A DNA stretch of 20,766 nt from Pontimonas sp. (GTDB lineage: Bacteria; Actinomycetota; Actinomycetes; Actinomycetales; Microbacteriaceae), in NCBI GenBank assembly GCA_021741925.1, contig JAIOWW010000007.1:1-20766 (forward strand), given 5' to 3'. This document shows, one piece after another, positions 14,402 through 20,766 of this stretch (the stretch's first letter is position 1; every line of letters begins with the position of its first letter). A program made the position numbers and the translations under genes. The notes below the pieces were generated by a model. The model was not told the origin of the DNA and ran no database searches. It saw only the letters and a list, made by a program, of their open reading frames with translations.

Positions 14402-14599
14402 ATGTCCTGGTATCTCCTCATGGCCGCGGTAGGCGCTTACCTCGCAGATGGTGGATTTCGAAAATCTGAGGCTAAACCCTTTATCTATCTGGTGTATCGA
14501 GCCCGCTGGGTGTGGAAAGACAATGCGCACCGGATGCTCGGCATTTCTGGGGTCATCATCACGATTCTCGGCATCTTCTTCCACTTCACTCTTGGCTAA
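14402..14599 (+). CDS. Small membrane protein, hypothetical
   Basis: I do not recognise this 65-residue protein. It has an N-terminal hydrophobic stretch (MSWYLLMAAVGAYLADGG), a basic middle (RARWVWKDNAHR) and a C-terminal hydrophobic stretch (MLGISGVIITILGIFFHF), which suggests two membrane segments. Its reality is supported by the leaderless -10 box at exactly the spacing of other genes here and by protein-like composition. It lies 26 bases after tRNA-Arg. It converges on another small membrane protein gene. Confidence 0.65.
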   Translation: MSWYLLMAAVGAYLADGGFRKSEAKPFIYLVYRARWVWKDNAHRMLGISGVIITILGIFFHFTLG

Positions 14600-14615
14600 A
14601 GGCCCGGGAGCTTAC

Positions 14616-14870
14616 TCACCAGCCGAGAGCCACCGGTAGCGCAAAGGCCATCAATCCGACCGTGATGGCAAGAGCGAGAATCGAGAGAACGAGGGAGACT
14701 CGAGGCATCACTGAGGGGGCCTGATTTTCTGCCTTTTCGGTCGCCATCAGTTTGCGGGAGAACACAATTCCCATAATTCCCAGAGCGATGCACAAAATAG
14801 GGATGGTCGAAGACGCTAGAGCGGCGATGGAGAATCCGAGGGTCACGAACTTGTTGGGAGTTCCTCGCAT
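14616..14870 (-). CDS. Small two-segment membrane protein (DUF4190-like?)
   Basis: The 84-residue protein has two hydrophobic segments (about 8-36 and 57-82) joined by a charged loop (SRKLMATEKAENQA). The segment IALGIMGIVFSRK resembles the repeat units of DUF4190-type membrane proteins, but the match is weak. The ATG at 14870 has TACGCT on the minus strand eight bases upstream, so a nearly leaderless transcript is possible. It is divergent from dgcN and convergent with the gene at 14402. Confidence 0.6.
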   Translation of the reverse strand: MRGTPNKFVTLGFSIAALASSTIPILCIALGIMGIVFSRKLMATEKAENQAPSVMPRVSLVLSILALAITVGLMAFALPVALGW

Positions 14871-14939
14871 AATGCTTCAGCGTACGCGGCGGACATCGCG
14901 GTTGCACCAGTGGAGGCGCAGGTGCACCACAATATAGAA

Positions 14940-15947
14940 ATGCCTAACGTCATCGAGAAGCCTTATGTCATTTTTGTGGGAGACGAGACGAGCCCGGTCT
15001 ACACAAAGACGGGGAGTGGCATCGCCCACTGGGATCGTGAGAGCTGTGTGGGGCAGATTCGCCTCTCTGCGGAGGCCGCAAACCTTGGGTTGCCGGATAT
15101 GTCACTCGAGGAAGCCATAGCTGCGGGAGCTAGGACCTTGGTCATCGGTATTGCTGTGGTCGGTGGCGCCATTCCCTCTTCGATGCGGGCTGTGATTGCG
15201 GACGCACTGACCCGAGGAATTGATGTGGCATCGGGAACTCACGATCGACTGGCTGATGATCCCGAATTCGCCGCGTTGGCCGCGCAGTCGGGCGCTCGTA
15301 TTTCGGACGTTCGCGTCCCACCGCCCGGCCTTCCCGTGGGCAAAGGAGCGAAAAGGTCGGGTAAGCGGTTGCTCACTGTGGGCACAGATTGCGCCTTGGG
15401 CAAGAAGTACACGGCACTCGCTCTTGCCCAGGAGATGACCAGTCGGGGTATGGACGCAACATTCCGCGCCACCGGGCAAACCGGGATTCTGATTTCCGGC
15501 GGAGGAGTGCCCATTGACGCTGTTGTTGCCGACTTTGTTTCCGGGGCAGCAGAGACGCTTTCTCCCGACGCGGCGGAAACGCATTGGGACATCATCGAGG
15601 GTCAGGGAGCGATACTCCACCCCGGTTATGCAGCAGTAAGTATGGGGCTGTTGATGGGCTCACAACCCGATGCGATTGTGGTGTGTACCGATGCCACCAG
15701 AGAAACCATTGTCGGATGGCCAGATTTTGCTCTGCCGAGCATTCAAGAAATCATCGACCTCACAGTTCGCATCGGATCGGTGGTGAATCCTGACATTCGC
15801 GTGGTGGGGATTAGTGCGAACACCTCAGCGTTGAGTGATGCGGAGCGAGAAGACTATTTGAGCCGTCTGTCGCAGGAGCATGGCGTTCCCGCCGTGGATT
15901 CCGTGGCCACGGGGGTAGGACCGATTGTGGATGCTGTGCAGTCGTGA
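14940..15947 (+). CDS. dgcN: DgcN-like D-glutamate N-acetyltransferase (DUF1611 family)
   Basis: This 335-residue protein belongs to the DUF1611 family. Its start, EKPYVIFVGD..KTGSGIAHW..CVGQIRL, and the P-loop-like GTDCALGKKYTA (148-159) are typical. In marine bacteria DgcN acetylates D-glutamate, and DgcA then epimerises the product; the adjacent enolase-superfamily gene here fits that pair. ATG 14940 is chosen over in-frame ATG 14910 because it starts at the family-like N-terminus and a -10-like CACAAT stands six bases upstream. The four-base overlap with the next gene (GTGA) indicates one transcript. D-glutamate would come from peptidoglycan turnover. The deacetylase that completes the route is not in the window. 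Confidence 0.82.
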   Translation: MPNVIEKPYVIFVGDETSPVYTKTGSGIAHWDRESCVGQIRLSAEAANLGLPDMSLEEAIAAGARTLVIGIAVVGGAIPSSMRAVIADALTRGIDVASGTHDRLADDPEFAALAAQSGARISDVRVPPPGLPVGKGAKRSGKRLLTVGTDCALGKKYTALALAQEMTSRGMDATFRATGQTGILISGGGVPIDAVVADFVSGAAETLSPDAAETHWDIIEGQGAILHPGYAAVSMGLLMGSQPDAIVVCTDATRETIVGWPDFALPSIQEIIDLTVRIGSVVNPDIRVVGISANTSALSDAEREDYLSRLSQEHGVPAVDSVATGVGPIVDAVQS

Positions 15948-16927
15948 CCGTGTCTGTGTCGATAGAGCGGGTCTCAATTCCCCTTCATGAGCCACTGGTC
16001 ATTACGGGCCACTCGTTCTCTCATCTGAACACCGTGTGGGTCACCATGGAAAGAGAGGGTGTGATCGGAAGAGGCGAGGGAACCGGCTCCTATTACTTAG
16101 GGGAAACCCAAGACAGCATCGTCGAAGAGATTGAGAGCATTACCCCAGCGCTCGAGAGTGGCATTTCTCGAGAAGAACTGCAAGACCTCCTCCCCCCGGG
16201 GGGTGCTCGTAACGCTGTGGACTGCGCGCTGTGGGACCTGGAGTGCAAAGAAGCGGGCCAGACCATCTGGGAACGAGTCGGTGTCACACCACCTGAGCTC
16301 ACCACCGTCGCCACCATTGGAGTCGGTGAACCCGACATCATGGCCGAGCATGCCCGGCGCTGGTCGAGCTACCCCCACCTCAAGATCAAGCTCTCAGCAG
16401 AGTCCCCCGTGGAGAAGATGCGGGCCATCAGAAGCGCTCGCCCCGATGCTGTCTTGGTCGTGGATGCCAATCAGGCGTGGAGCTTTGCGGAGCTCCAGGA
16501 GTATCTGCCAGCACTTGTTGAACTGGACATTGCCATGATCGAGCAACCCCTGCCTCGAGGTGGGGATGCGGAGCTCGAAGGGTTCGACTCTCCCATTCCT
16601 TTGGGGGCAGACGAAAGTTGCCTGAGCCTTGCCGAATTAGACAGCGCTGTCAGCAGATATGACGTCATCAACATCAAGTTGGACAAGTGTGGTGGGTTGA
16701 CGGAGGCGCTCGCGATGGTGGAGGCCGCACAACACGCTGGCAAAAGACTCATGGTGGGAAATATGACCGGGTCTTCACTATCAATGGCCCCCTCGTTCGT
16801 GGTGGGACAGTTTTGTGAGTTTGTCGATATCGACGGTCCTCTTTTGCTGCGCCACGACATCGACCACGGCCTGACGTACTCCCCGGAGGGAGTCGTGAGC
16901 CCCCCCAGCTCAGAGCTGTGGGGGTAG
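15944..16927 (+). CDS. dgcA: Enolase-superfamily N-acetyl-D-glutamate racemase / dipeptide epimerase (DgcA-like)
   Basis: The 327-residue protein has the enolase-superfamily catalytic set: the KxK lysines in LKIKL (147, 149), metal ligands Asp174 (VVDANQAW), Glu200 (MIEQPL) and Asp223 (GADES), and the opposite lysine in NIKLDK (245). It follows dgcN with a four-base overlap, which supports racemisation of N-acetyl-D-glutamate to the L form. A DxD motif near residues 295-297 (VDIDGPLL) also resembles Ala-Glu dipeptide epimerases, so muropeptide dipeptide epimerisation remains possible. GTG start. A GC-rich hairpin covers its stop codon. Confidence 0.82.
   Translation: MTVSVSIERVSIPLHEPLVITGHSFSHLNTVWVTMEREGVIGRGEGTGSYYLGETQDSIVEEIESITPALESGISREELQDLLPPGGARNAVDCALWDLECKEAGQTIWERVGVTPPELTTVATIGVGEPDIMAEHARRWSSYPHLKIKLSAESPVEKMRAIRSARPDAVLVVDANQAWSFAELQEYLPALVELDIAMIEQPLPRGGDAELEGFDSPIPLGADESCLSLAELDSAVSRYDVINIKLDKCGGLTEALAMVEAAQHAGKRLMVGNMTGSSLSMAPSFVVGQFCEFVDIDGPLLLRHDIDHGLTYSPEGVVSPPSSELWG
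16901..16924 (+). terminator. GC-rich hairpin at the dgcA stop codon
   Basis: CCCCC-CAGCT pairs with AGCTG-GGGGG around a three-base loop, with one bulged T at 16919. It ends immediately before the TAG stop. The downstream sequence is pyrimidine-rich but has no T-run, so it may be a weak terminator or an mRNA 3' stabiliser. Confidence 0.45.
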
Positions 16928-16979
16928 GTCCCTTCCCGCTGCTCTGTGGATGACTATCCCTCAGCTCACCTGACGCGCT

Positions 16980-16985
16980 TATGGT
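16980..16985 (+). promoter_or_regulatory. -10 box for the HicA-like gene
   Basis: TATGGT matches TANNNT and would start transcription at about 16992, within the 5' arm of the hairpin at 16989-17007. If the start is that late, only part of the hairpin could form. Confidence 0.35.
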
Positions 16986-16988
16986 GGG

Positions 16989-17007
16989 TCCCTCGTAAGC
17001 AGAGGGA
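16989..17007 (+). promoter_or_regulatory. Hairpin sequestering the ribosome-binding site of the HicA-like gene
   Basis: TCCCTC (16989-16994) and GAGGGA (17002-17007) are perfect 6-bp complements with a seven-base loop. The 3' arm is also the best ribosome-binding site of the gene, six bases before the ATG at 17014. Pairing would block initiation. Confidence 0.5.
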
Positions 17008-17013
17008 AGCCAG

Positions 17014-17259
17014 ATGGGATCGATGCCTCAGGACAAGGAGACCCGTTCCTGCATAAGAGCGCTTGAACAGCGGTGGGGGTGGAGTTTTCGAGCCTCTACA
17101 GGGGGGCACGCCCACGCTGCCGGGCGGTTGTTGTGCGGGCACGGTCCGGGTGGTTGTCAATTCTCTATCCTCTCGACCTCATTGAATTCAGCAAGGGTGA
17201 TTTGGAAGTTGGCCAGGCGCTGCCCTCATGGGTTTGCTCCGAATTCAGCGAGATGGTGA
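17014..17259 (+). CDS. HicA-like small Cys/His protein, candidate toxin
   Basis: This 81-residue basic protein contains CIRALEQRWGW, then STGGHAHAAGRL with the Gly-Gly-His that resembles the catalytic site of HicA-type mRNA interferases. LLCGHGPGGCQFSI and an end ARRCPHGFAPN supply further Cys/His. I recall small actinobacterial and proteobacterial proteins with the order GH..GRL.C....C..S..ST..N...H/A..I....RRCPH, lying next to helix-turn-helix partners; this is from memory, not a search. The start is set by GAGGGA, which is buried in a hairpin. Its partner follows at 17312. A second frame overlapping it (17073-17375) is less convincing. Confidence 0.6.
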   Translation: MGSMPQDKETRSCIRALEQRWGWSFRASTGGHAHAAGRLLCGHGPGGCQFSILSTSLNSARVIWKLARRCPHGFAPNSARW

Positions 17260-17264
17260 AGATG

Positions 17265-17292
17265 TTGGCACATGACAACAAACTGATAGGGT
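17265..17292 (+). promoter_or_regulatory. Promoter of the HTH gene at 17312
   Basis: TTGGCA (17265-17270), 16 bases, TAGGGT (17287-17292). The predicted start is about 13 bases before the ATG, with the ribosome-binding site GGGAGG in the leader. The promoter begins just after the stop of the HicA-like gene. Confidence 0.6.
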
Positions 17293-17311
17293 GTGAGAAA
17301 GGGAGGTTCGT

Positions 17312-17797
17312 ATGCCTGTGTATTCCGTGGTCGCTGATGTGGTCTGGTTTGATCCTGATGACTCGGCAACTCTAGAGGCCTTATCCCGTGCTCCGTTTCC
17401 CCTCGTGCCCCAGTGGGTGGGTTCAGCCGCATCCGTTGGAGCTGAAGTAACGGCGGAGAATCCCGAATCAGCGTTGAGCGCCTTCAGCGACATTCTCGCG
17501 GGGGCAGGACTCGAGGTTGTCAGGTTTGATCTGGGCCTGATGTCGATTTCTGACATTGCGGAAGAGCTTGAGGTGTCCCGGGAGACCACTCGTTTGTGGG
17601 CGACAGGGCAACGGCGAGATGGCTTTCCTCTCCGATTTGCCCATGTCGGTCAGTCCCAGGTGTGGGCATGGTCAGAAGTTTATGAATGGGCAATTCATCA
17701 TGGTTACGACCTTGGCGCGTCTCCTCAACCGATTCCTTTGGCAGCACTTGAGAGGTCAAACGGCGAGCTCGCGAATCGCAAACTTCTCACTGTCTAG
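17312..17797 (+). CDS. Helix-turn-helix protein with N-terminal ferredoxin-like domain, candidate antitoxin
   Basis: The 161-residue protein has an N-terminal part that looks like a ferredoxin/ACT-like fold (VYSVVADVVWF.., ESALSAFSDILAGAGLEVVRFDL at about 51-73). A helix-turn-helix follows, SISDIAEELEVSRETTRLWATG (about 77-98), and a WAWSEVYEWAIHHG helix after it. This order is familiar from proteins that sit beside small HicA-like genes, where the HTH partner probably neutralises the toxin and autoregulates. It has a good ribosome-binding site (GGGAGG, six bases before ATG) and its own promoter, so it can be made independently of the upstream gene. It could also be a lone transcription factor. 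Confidence 0.75.
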   Translation: MPVYSVVADVVWFDPDDSATLEALSRAPFPLVPQWVGSAASVGAEVTAENPESALSAFSDILAGAGLEVVRFDLGLMSISDIAEELEVSRETTRLWATGQRRDGFPLRFAHVGQSQVWAWSEVYEWAIHHGYDLGASPQPIPLAALERSNGELANRKLLTV

Positions 17798-17800
17798 AAT
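17795..17800 (+). promoter_or_regulatory. -10-like box overlapping the HTH stop codon
   Basis: TAGAAT begins with the TAG stop of the HTH gene. The next plausible start is the ATG at 17827, so this transcript would have a leader of about 20 bases, without an evident ribosome-binding site. Confidence 0.35.
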
Positions 17801-17826
17801 TGAATCAGGCACACCACGACACCCTC

Positions 17827-18054
17827 ATGACTCCAGCACTCTTTGACCTCGACCTCGATCAGCTCCGAGCACGCCTCGTCCAGCTAGAAGAGTGGGGGCG
17901 AGCCCTTGAGTCCGGTGATGACAACTACGTAGAGACCCTCCGGCACGAAGTCTTCGAGCTGGGCGGTGATGAGGAGGATGAGTGGAACGACTATCACCGA
18001 GTCCGCAACGAATTCGATCGTCGCGCTTCGGAGGAGTTCGATTTAGGGCAGTAG
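17827..18054 (+). CDS. Small acidic hypothetical protein
   Basis: I do not recognise this protein of 75 residues. It is rich in Asp and Glu, has a helical heptad-like N-terminus (LDLDQLRARLVQLEEWGRAL) and a second helix (VRNEFDRRASEEFDLG). It looks soluble and cytoplasmic. A TTG at 17800 would add nine residues; ATG 17827 is preferred because the longer N-terminus looks unnatural. Downstream of the toxin-antitoxin-like pair, it may be a third member of that locus, though it has its own possible -10 box. It converges on the lipoprotein gene with a two-base gap. Confidence 0.6.
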   Translation: MTPALFDLDLDQLRARLVQLEEWGRALESGDDNYVETLRHEVFELGGDEEDEWNDYHRVRNEFDRRASEEFDLGQ

Positions 18055-18056
18055 GC

Positions 18057-20267
18057 CTATTCGGCGAACGCAAGTATTCGGTTTGAGAACTTGAATTCCC
18101 CGACATAGAAATGTCCCGCTACGACCTCGAGTGACGCCGGGAAATAGAAACGATCGGCGGTTGTCTGAGGTCGATCTCCCATCTCACCACCCAGAATTTG
18201 AGCAGGTTCAGCCCCGGCGATGGCGTCGTCGAGAGAATTCCAGATTTGGACTCTGTGGAACGACGTGTCAGCAATACCGAACCCAAAGGGTAGGAATTTC
18301 GCCTGATTGGGCAGGTTTACTCTGACCTGAAGGGCTTGCGGTGAGGACGTTGTGGTGACGTCAACAACGAACACCTCAGATCCTTCCTTCGGCGCGATTG
18401 CCAAAACCCCATCTCGCATGTCGAGGCGCCCAGGACCCCTGACGCTGTAGGAACGCAGAGGTTCGTCGCCAGCGGAGGGAATTCCTTCGAACACAGCGAC
18501 GGTGTCAGACTGTGGCTCCGAAACTGCTAGGTATGTCCCGTCGTAGGCGACACCCTTCAGATCGGAGATTTCGAGAGTTCCGAGTTGGTTACGGATGACC
18601 TCGTCTGGCAGATTCCCCGGTTCGAAATCTCTCCAGATTGCGAGCGAGTCACGTCCAGCAATGATGAGTGTTCCCTCTGCATAGGTGTTGTCCCACGCGG
18701 GAAAACCTGTCAGGTAGATGTAGTCGGCTGGTGCACCGTTCTCTCCGGGTGCTTCGTTCCAGACATACATGCGTCGGTCGTAGTCACTGCTCGCCACGAG
18801 CGCACCATCGGCATTGGCGAGCACCGGGTTCTGGATGTAGCCATCCCGCAGCAGAGTGGAGACGTCAGGGTCAGGATCAAAGACCGAGAAATCCGGAGTC
18901 TTTCCCTCGAGGGAGTCAGGAATTGAATTCCAGCCTGTGACTCGGTTGCCGTTGTATTCGATGAAGTAGATCGCGGTGTCGGTGATCACTACGTCACCAC
19001 CGTCACCACCAAGGTAACTGTGTGCCGGGGCTCCTGGGATGTTTGCCACGGTCCTAATCGTGGGCTGTGGTTGGGCTTGCGGCGGATTGGCTGGTTCGCC
19101 GGGTTCCCCGGGAGGGGGAGGGTTGTCACCCTGTGGTGGTTGAGGTTGGTCGCCCTCCGGTGGCGGCCCCATGGGTGTCATGGCGGAACCAGTGGTCTGG
19201 CGTGCAAGAGCAGAGGCATCATCGGTCGGGAACGTGGGCCACAGGTGTGCATCTTGGCCACCAGCGGCGAGGGCAATCATGCCGTCGTCTGAGACATCAC
19301 CTTGGTACCAATCCCAAATGCATCCATCGGGGGGACCGATGGGAAGCCTATTCACCCAGATGTGAGACTGGCGGTTTCGGTTCTGTGGGGCTTCTCCCCA
19401 GCAGTTAGCTTGCGATCCGTTCTCGTCACCGATGAGGAAGTTCGATCCGTCAGAGGTGATGTTACGAGGTGTTCCCACTCCGTCGGGATCCGACGAGTTC
19501 GACGGTGCTGAATTCTCATTGCTCGGGAAACTGTCCCACACCAAGACGAATCCTTTGCGGGTGTCCGTGACGACGAGCGATTCACCATCGGACCAAATTC
19601 CCCATGGCCAGGCGTCGGTGTTTCCGGTGAGCTTGGCTAAATCAAGGGCGTAATCGGCGGGCTGCCCGTTGCTCGTGGGTACCGAGTTGTAGACAAGGAT
19701 TCTGCCGTTCTCGGTGTCGGCAATGAGGAGTTGACCTTGGGGAGTTATTTCCACTGCTCCTGGCCAGTTGAGGTCAGCCAACCCTGTTCCCGGTGTGATG
19801 TCGGTGAAATCGGGCTGGCCAATCACCACATCAGGCTCAGTGGGACTGGTGGGAAGGGAGTTAAAGACGAGGACTCGATTGTTGAAGCGATCGGCGACAG
19901 CAAGGTTGGTTCCGTCACTGGCCCCACTCGCTGGGTGGTTAAGAGAAGTACTGGACTCGGTGACGTCAGGCCCGAAACCGGAAAGCCCGAATTCGGCCGT
20001 CGTTCCAGGAATCGTTGCCAAAGACCCTGTGGACGTGGCGTACGACGTCTCCATCGCACACACCTCGAACTCACCGTCTGGCATCTGGACGATGTACCCA
20101 GCGACAACTTGCTCGCATGTGGTGAGGTCGGCGGCTGCCGGAGTGGTCTGCGAGTCACCCTCCGGTGAGGATGGATCCATGGTGATCGAGGGACTCGAGC
20201 ACCCGGAGAGAATGAGCCCGCTACCGAGTATGAGCGTCGCTAGGGCACGTACCGAGGGAATGTACAT
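18057..20267 (-). CDS. Large surface lipoprotein with NHL/propeller-like repeats
   Basis: The 736-residue protein starts with a lipoprotein signal peptide: basic N-terminus, hydrophobic stretch and the lipobox LILSGC (18-23), with Cys23 the lipidated residue. The rest is about eleven repeats of the form [NG]R(V/I)xV(F/W)NSxP, at about 130, 188, 239, 302, 340, 441, 498, 541, 588, 671 and 729, each ending a propeller blade. Between the fifth and sixth repeats lies a Pro/Gly/Gln-rich linker (about 367-402). This suggests two propellers joined by a flexible linker, outside the cell. Such lipoproteins bind carbohydrate or proteins, but the ligand is unknown. ATG is set by TACTAT six bases upstream. 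Confidence 0.88.
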   Translation of the reverse strand: MYIPSVRALATLILGSGLILSGCSSPSITMDPSSPEGDSQTTPAAADLTTCEQVVAGYIVQMPDGEFEVCAMETSYATSTGSLATIPGTTAEFGLSGFGPDVTESSTSLNHPASGASDGTNLAVADRFNNRVLVFNSLPTSPTEPDVVIGQPDFTDITPGTGLADLNWPGAVEITPQGQLLIADTENGRILVYNSVPTSNGQPADYALDLAKLTGNTDAWPWGIWSDGESLVVTDTRKGFVLVWDSFPSNENSAPSNSSDPDGVGTPRNITSDGSNFLIGDENGSQANCWGEAPQNRNRQSHIWVNRLPIGPPDGCIWDWYQGDVSDDGMIALAAGGQDAHLWPTFPTDDASALARQTTGSAMTPMGPPPEGDQPQPPQGDNPPPPGEPGEPANPPQAQPQPTIRTVANIPGAPAHSYLGGDGGDVVITDTAIYFIEYNGNRVTGWNSIPDSLEGKTPDFSVFDPDPDVSTLLRDGYIQNPVLANADGALVASSDYDRRMYVWNEAPGENGAPADYIYLTGFPAWDNTYAEGTLIIAGRDSLAIWRDFEPGNLPDEVIRNQLGTLEISDLKGVAYDGTYLAVSEPQSDTVAVFEGIPSAGDEPLRSYSVRGPGRLDMRDGVLAIAPKEGSEVFVVDVTTTSSPQALQVRVNLPNQAKFLPFGFGIADTSFHRVQIWNSLDDAIAGAEPAQILGGEMGDRPQTTADRFYFPASLEVVAGHFYVGEFKFSNRILAFAE

Positions 20268-20273
20268 GGCTTG

Positions 20274-20279
20274 ATAGTA
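20274..20279 (-). promoter_or_regulatory. -10 box of leaderless promoter for the lipoprotein gene
   Basis: TACTAT on the minus strand, six bases, then the ATG ending at 20267. The -35 hexamer (ACGACT) is weak. Confidence 0.6.
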
Positions 20280-20303
20280 GACCTGAAAATGCCGACAGTC
20301 GTA

Positions 20304-20766
20304 CTAGTTGACTTGCCCCAAAGCATTGCGGAAGAACGTAGTCAGCGCCCTCGCGTAGCGATCGGTTTCTGTCAACATCCCCTCGGTGTGATCAGCACCC
20401 TCAAAAGTTTCCAGTGTCACCTCGACACCGGCGTTCTCGGCGTAGTCACGAAACTTGAGCGCACCCTCGTAGGCCAGGCGCTGATCGTCAGTGCCATGGA
20501 GAAGCAAGAGAGGCCGGTTGCCAGCGGAGTCGATTCCTGCCGAAATCGGTGTCTCGTTGAGGTCCACACCACGGAGCATCGCTGCTGTGTCCGCAAGACT
20601 CCAGAGGAATCCAGGGAAACCCTGGAACTCCACCTCACGACGAGCTGTCTCGGCAAAATCAAAGATGGGTGCTTCCATCGCGAATGCGCTCACGTTGTCT
20701 GTCTTGGCAGGAAGGATCGCGGTAGCAATGGCTCCACCTGAGACTCCAAACATGCCGATTTTGTCG
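20304..20766 (-). CDS. Alpha/beta hydrolase, 5' truncated by the window edge
   Basis: The visible 154 residues are the C-terminal part of an alpha/beta hydrolase of the dienelactone hydrolase or S9 type. GMFGVSGGA supplies the nucleophile serine, LLLHGTDDQR the acid aspartate, and FEGADHTEGM the histidine. The frame is open to the last base of the window, so an upstream part is missing. The N-terminal signal peptide, if any, cannot be seen. It ends 37 bases before the lipoprotein gene start, which has its own promoter. The substrate is unknown. Confidence 0.85.
   Translation of the reverse strand, partial: DKIGMFGVSGGAIATAILPAKTDNVSAFAMEAPIFDFAETARREVEFQGFPGFLWSLADTAAMLRGVDLNETPISAGIDSAGNRPLLLLHGTDDQRLAYEGALKFRDYAENAGVEVTLETFEGADHTEGMLTETDRYARALTTFFRNALGQVN

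Noticed and set aside
16928..17013. Possible small RNA upstream of the HicA-like gene
   Set aside because: Only the ribosome-binding-site hairpin and a -10-like box are visible; I could not fit a known RNA family or a terminator.
17073..17375. Plus-strand frame of 100 codons overlapping both the HicA-like and HTH genes
   Set aside because: Its start has no good ribosome-binding site, it runs through the HTH promoter and into the HTH gene, and it has no family-like motif. The frame at 17014 has GGH and CPHG motifs and a ribosome-binding site.
19080..19165. G-rich repetitive plus-strand tract that looks like a low-complexity repeat
   Set aside because: It is the antisense of the Pro-rich linker of the lipoprotein, so the coding sequence explains it.

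Overview
The window looks like a piece of a compact, moderately GC-rich actinobacterial chromosome, most likely Microbacteriaceae. The grounds are GTG starts, very short intergenic gaps, the pheA-serS-HAD hydrolase-tRNA-Ser-LCP gene order, and many genes whose start codon lies exactly six bases after a TANNNT -10 box (leaderless transcription). The taxonomic call is inference; no rRNA is present. I see no insertion sequence, integrase, prophage or CRISPR array. Both ends cut through genes.

Layout. 1-5620 (+): the 3' part of an Fe3+/polyamine-type ABC ATPase with an odd five-cysteine segment, an acyl-CoA-dehydrogenase-fold flavoprotein, a monoacylglycerol-lipase-like hydrolase, a lipoate ligase with its accessory domain at the N-terminus, then a FecCD permease and HmuV-like ATPase (heme/iron import, with no binding protein here). 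5624-7090 (-): a small YjdJ-like GNAT and a MalY/PatB C-S lyase. 7170-11612 (+): prephenate dehydratase, seryl-tRNA synthetase, a Cof-type HAD phosphatase, tRNA-Ser(UGA) and a LytR-CpsA-Psr cell-wall ligase, followed by tRNA-Ser(GCU). 11753-12730 (-): a PsiE-like membrane protein and a DUF1801 protein. 12958-14238 (+): a GNAT acetyltransferase fused to a classic AAA ATPase, preceded by a perfect 8-bp inverted repeat. 14301-14870: tRNA-Arg(ACG) and two small convergent membrane proteins. 14940-16927 (+): a DgcN/DgcA pair, probably for D-glutamate catabolism through N-acetyl-glutamate.

17014-18054 (+) holds the least ordinary locus. An 81-residue HicA-like Cys/His protein is followed by a helix-turn-helix partner with its own promoter, which I read as a probable toxin-antitoxin pair. 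The first gene's ribosome-binding site is the 3' arm of a perfect 6-bp hairpin. A small acidic protein follows. 18057-20766 (-) carries a large surface lipoprotein built from about eleven propeller-like repeats with a proline-rich middle linker, preceded by the 3' part of an alpha/beta hydrolase.

The best leads are the GNAT-AAA fusion with its palindrome, the toxin-antitoxin-like pair with its sequestered ribosome-binding site, the Cys-rich ABC ATPase tail, and the very regular leaderless promoters, several of which use the upstream gene's stop codon as the TA of the -10 box. No stretch over about 300 bases lacks a gene call.
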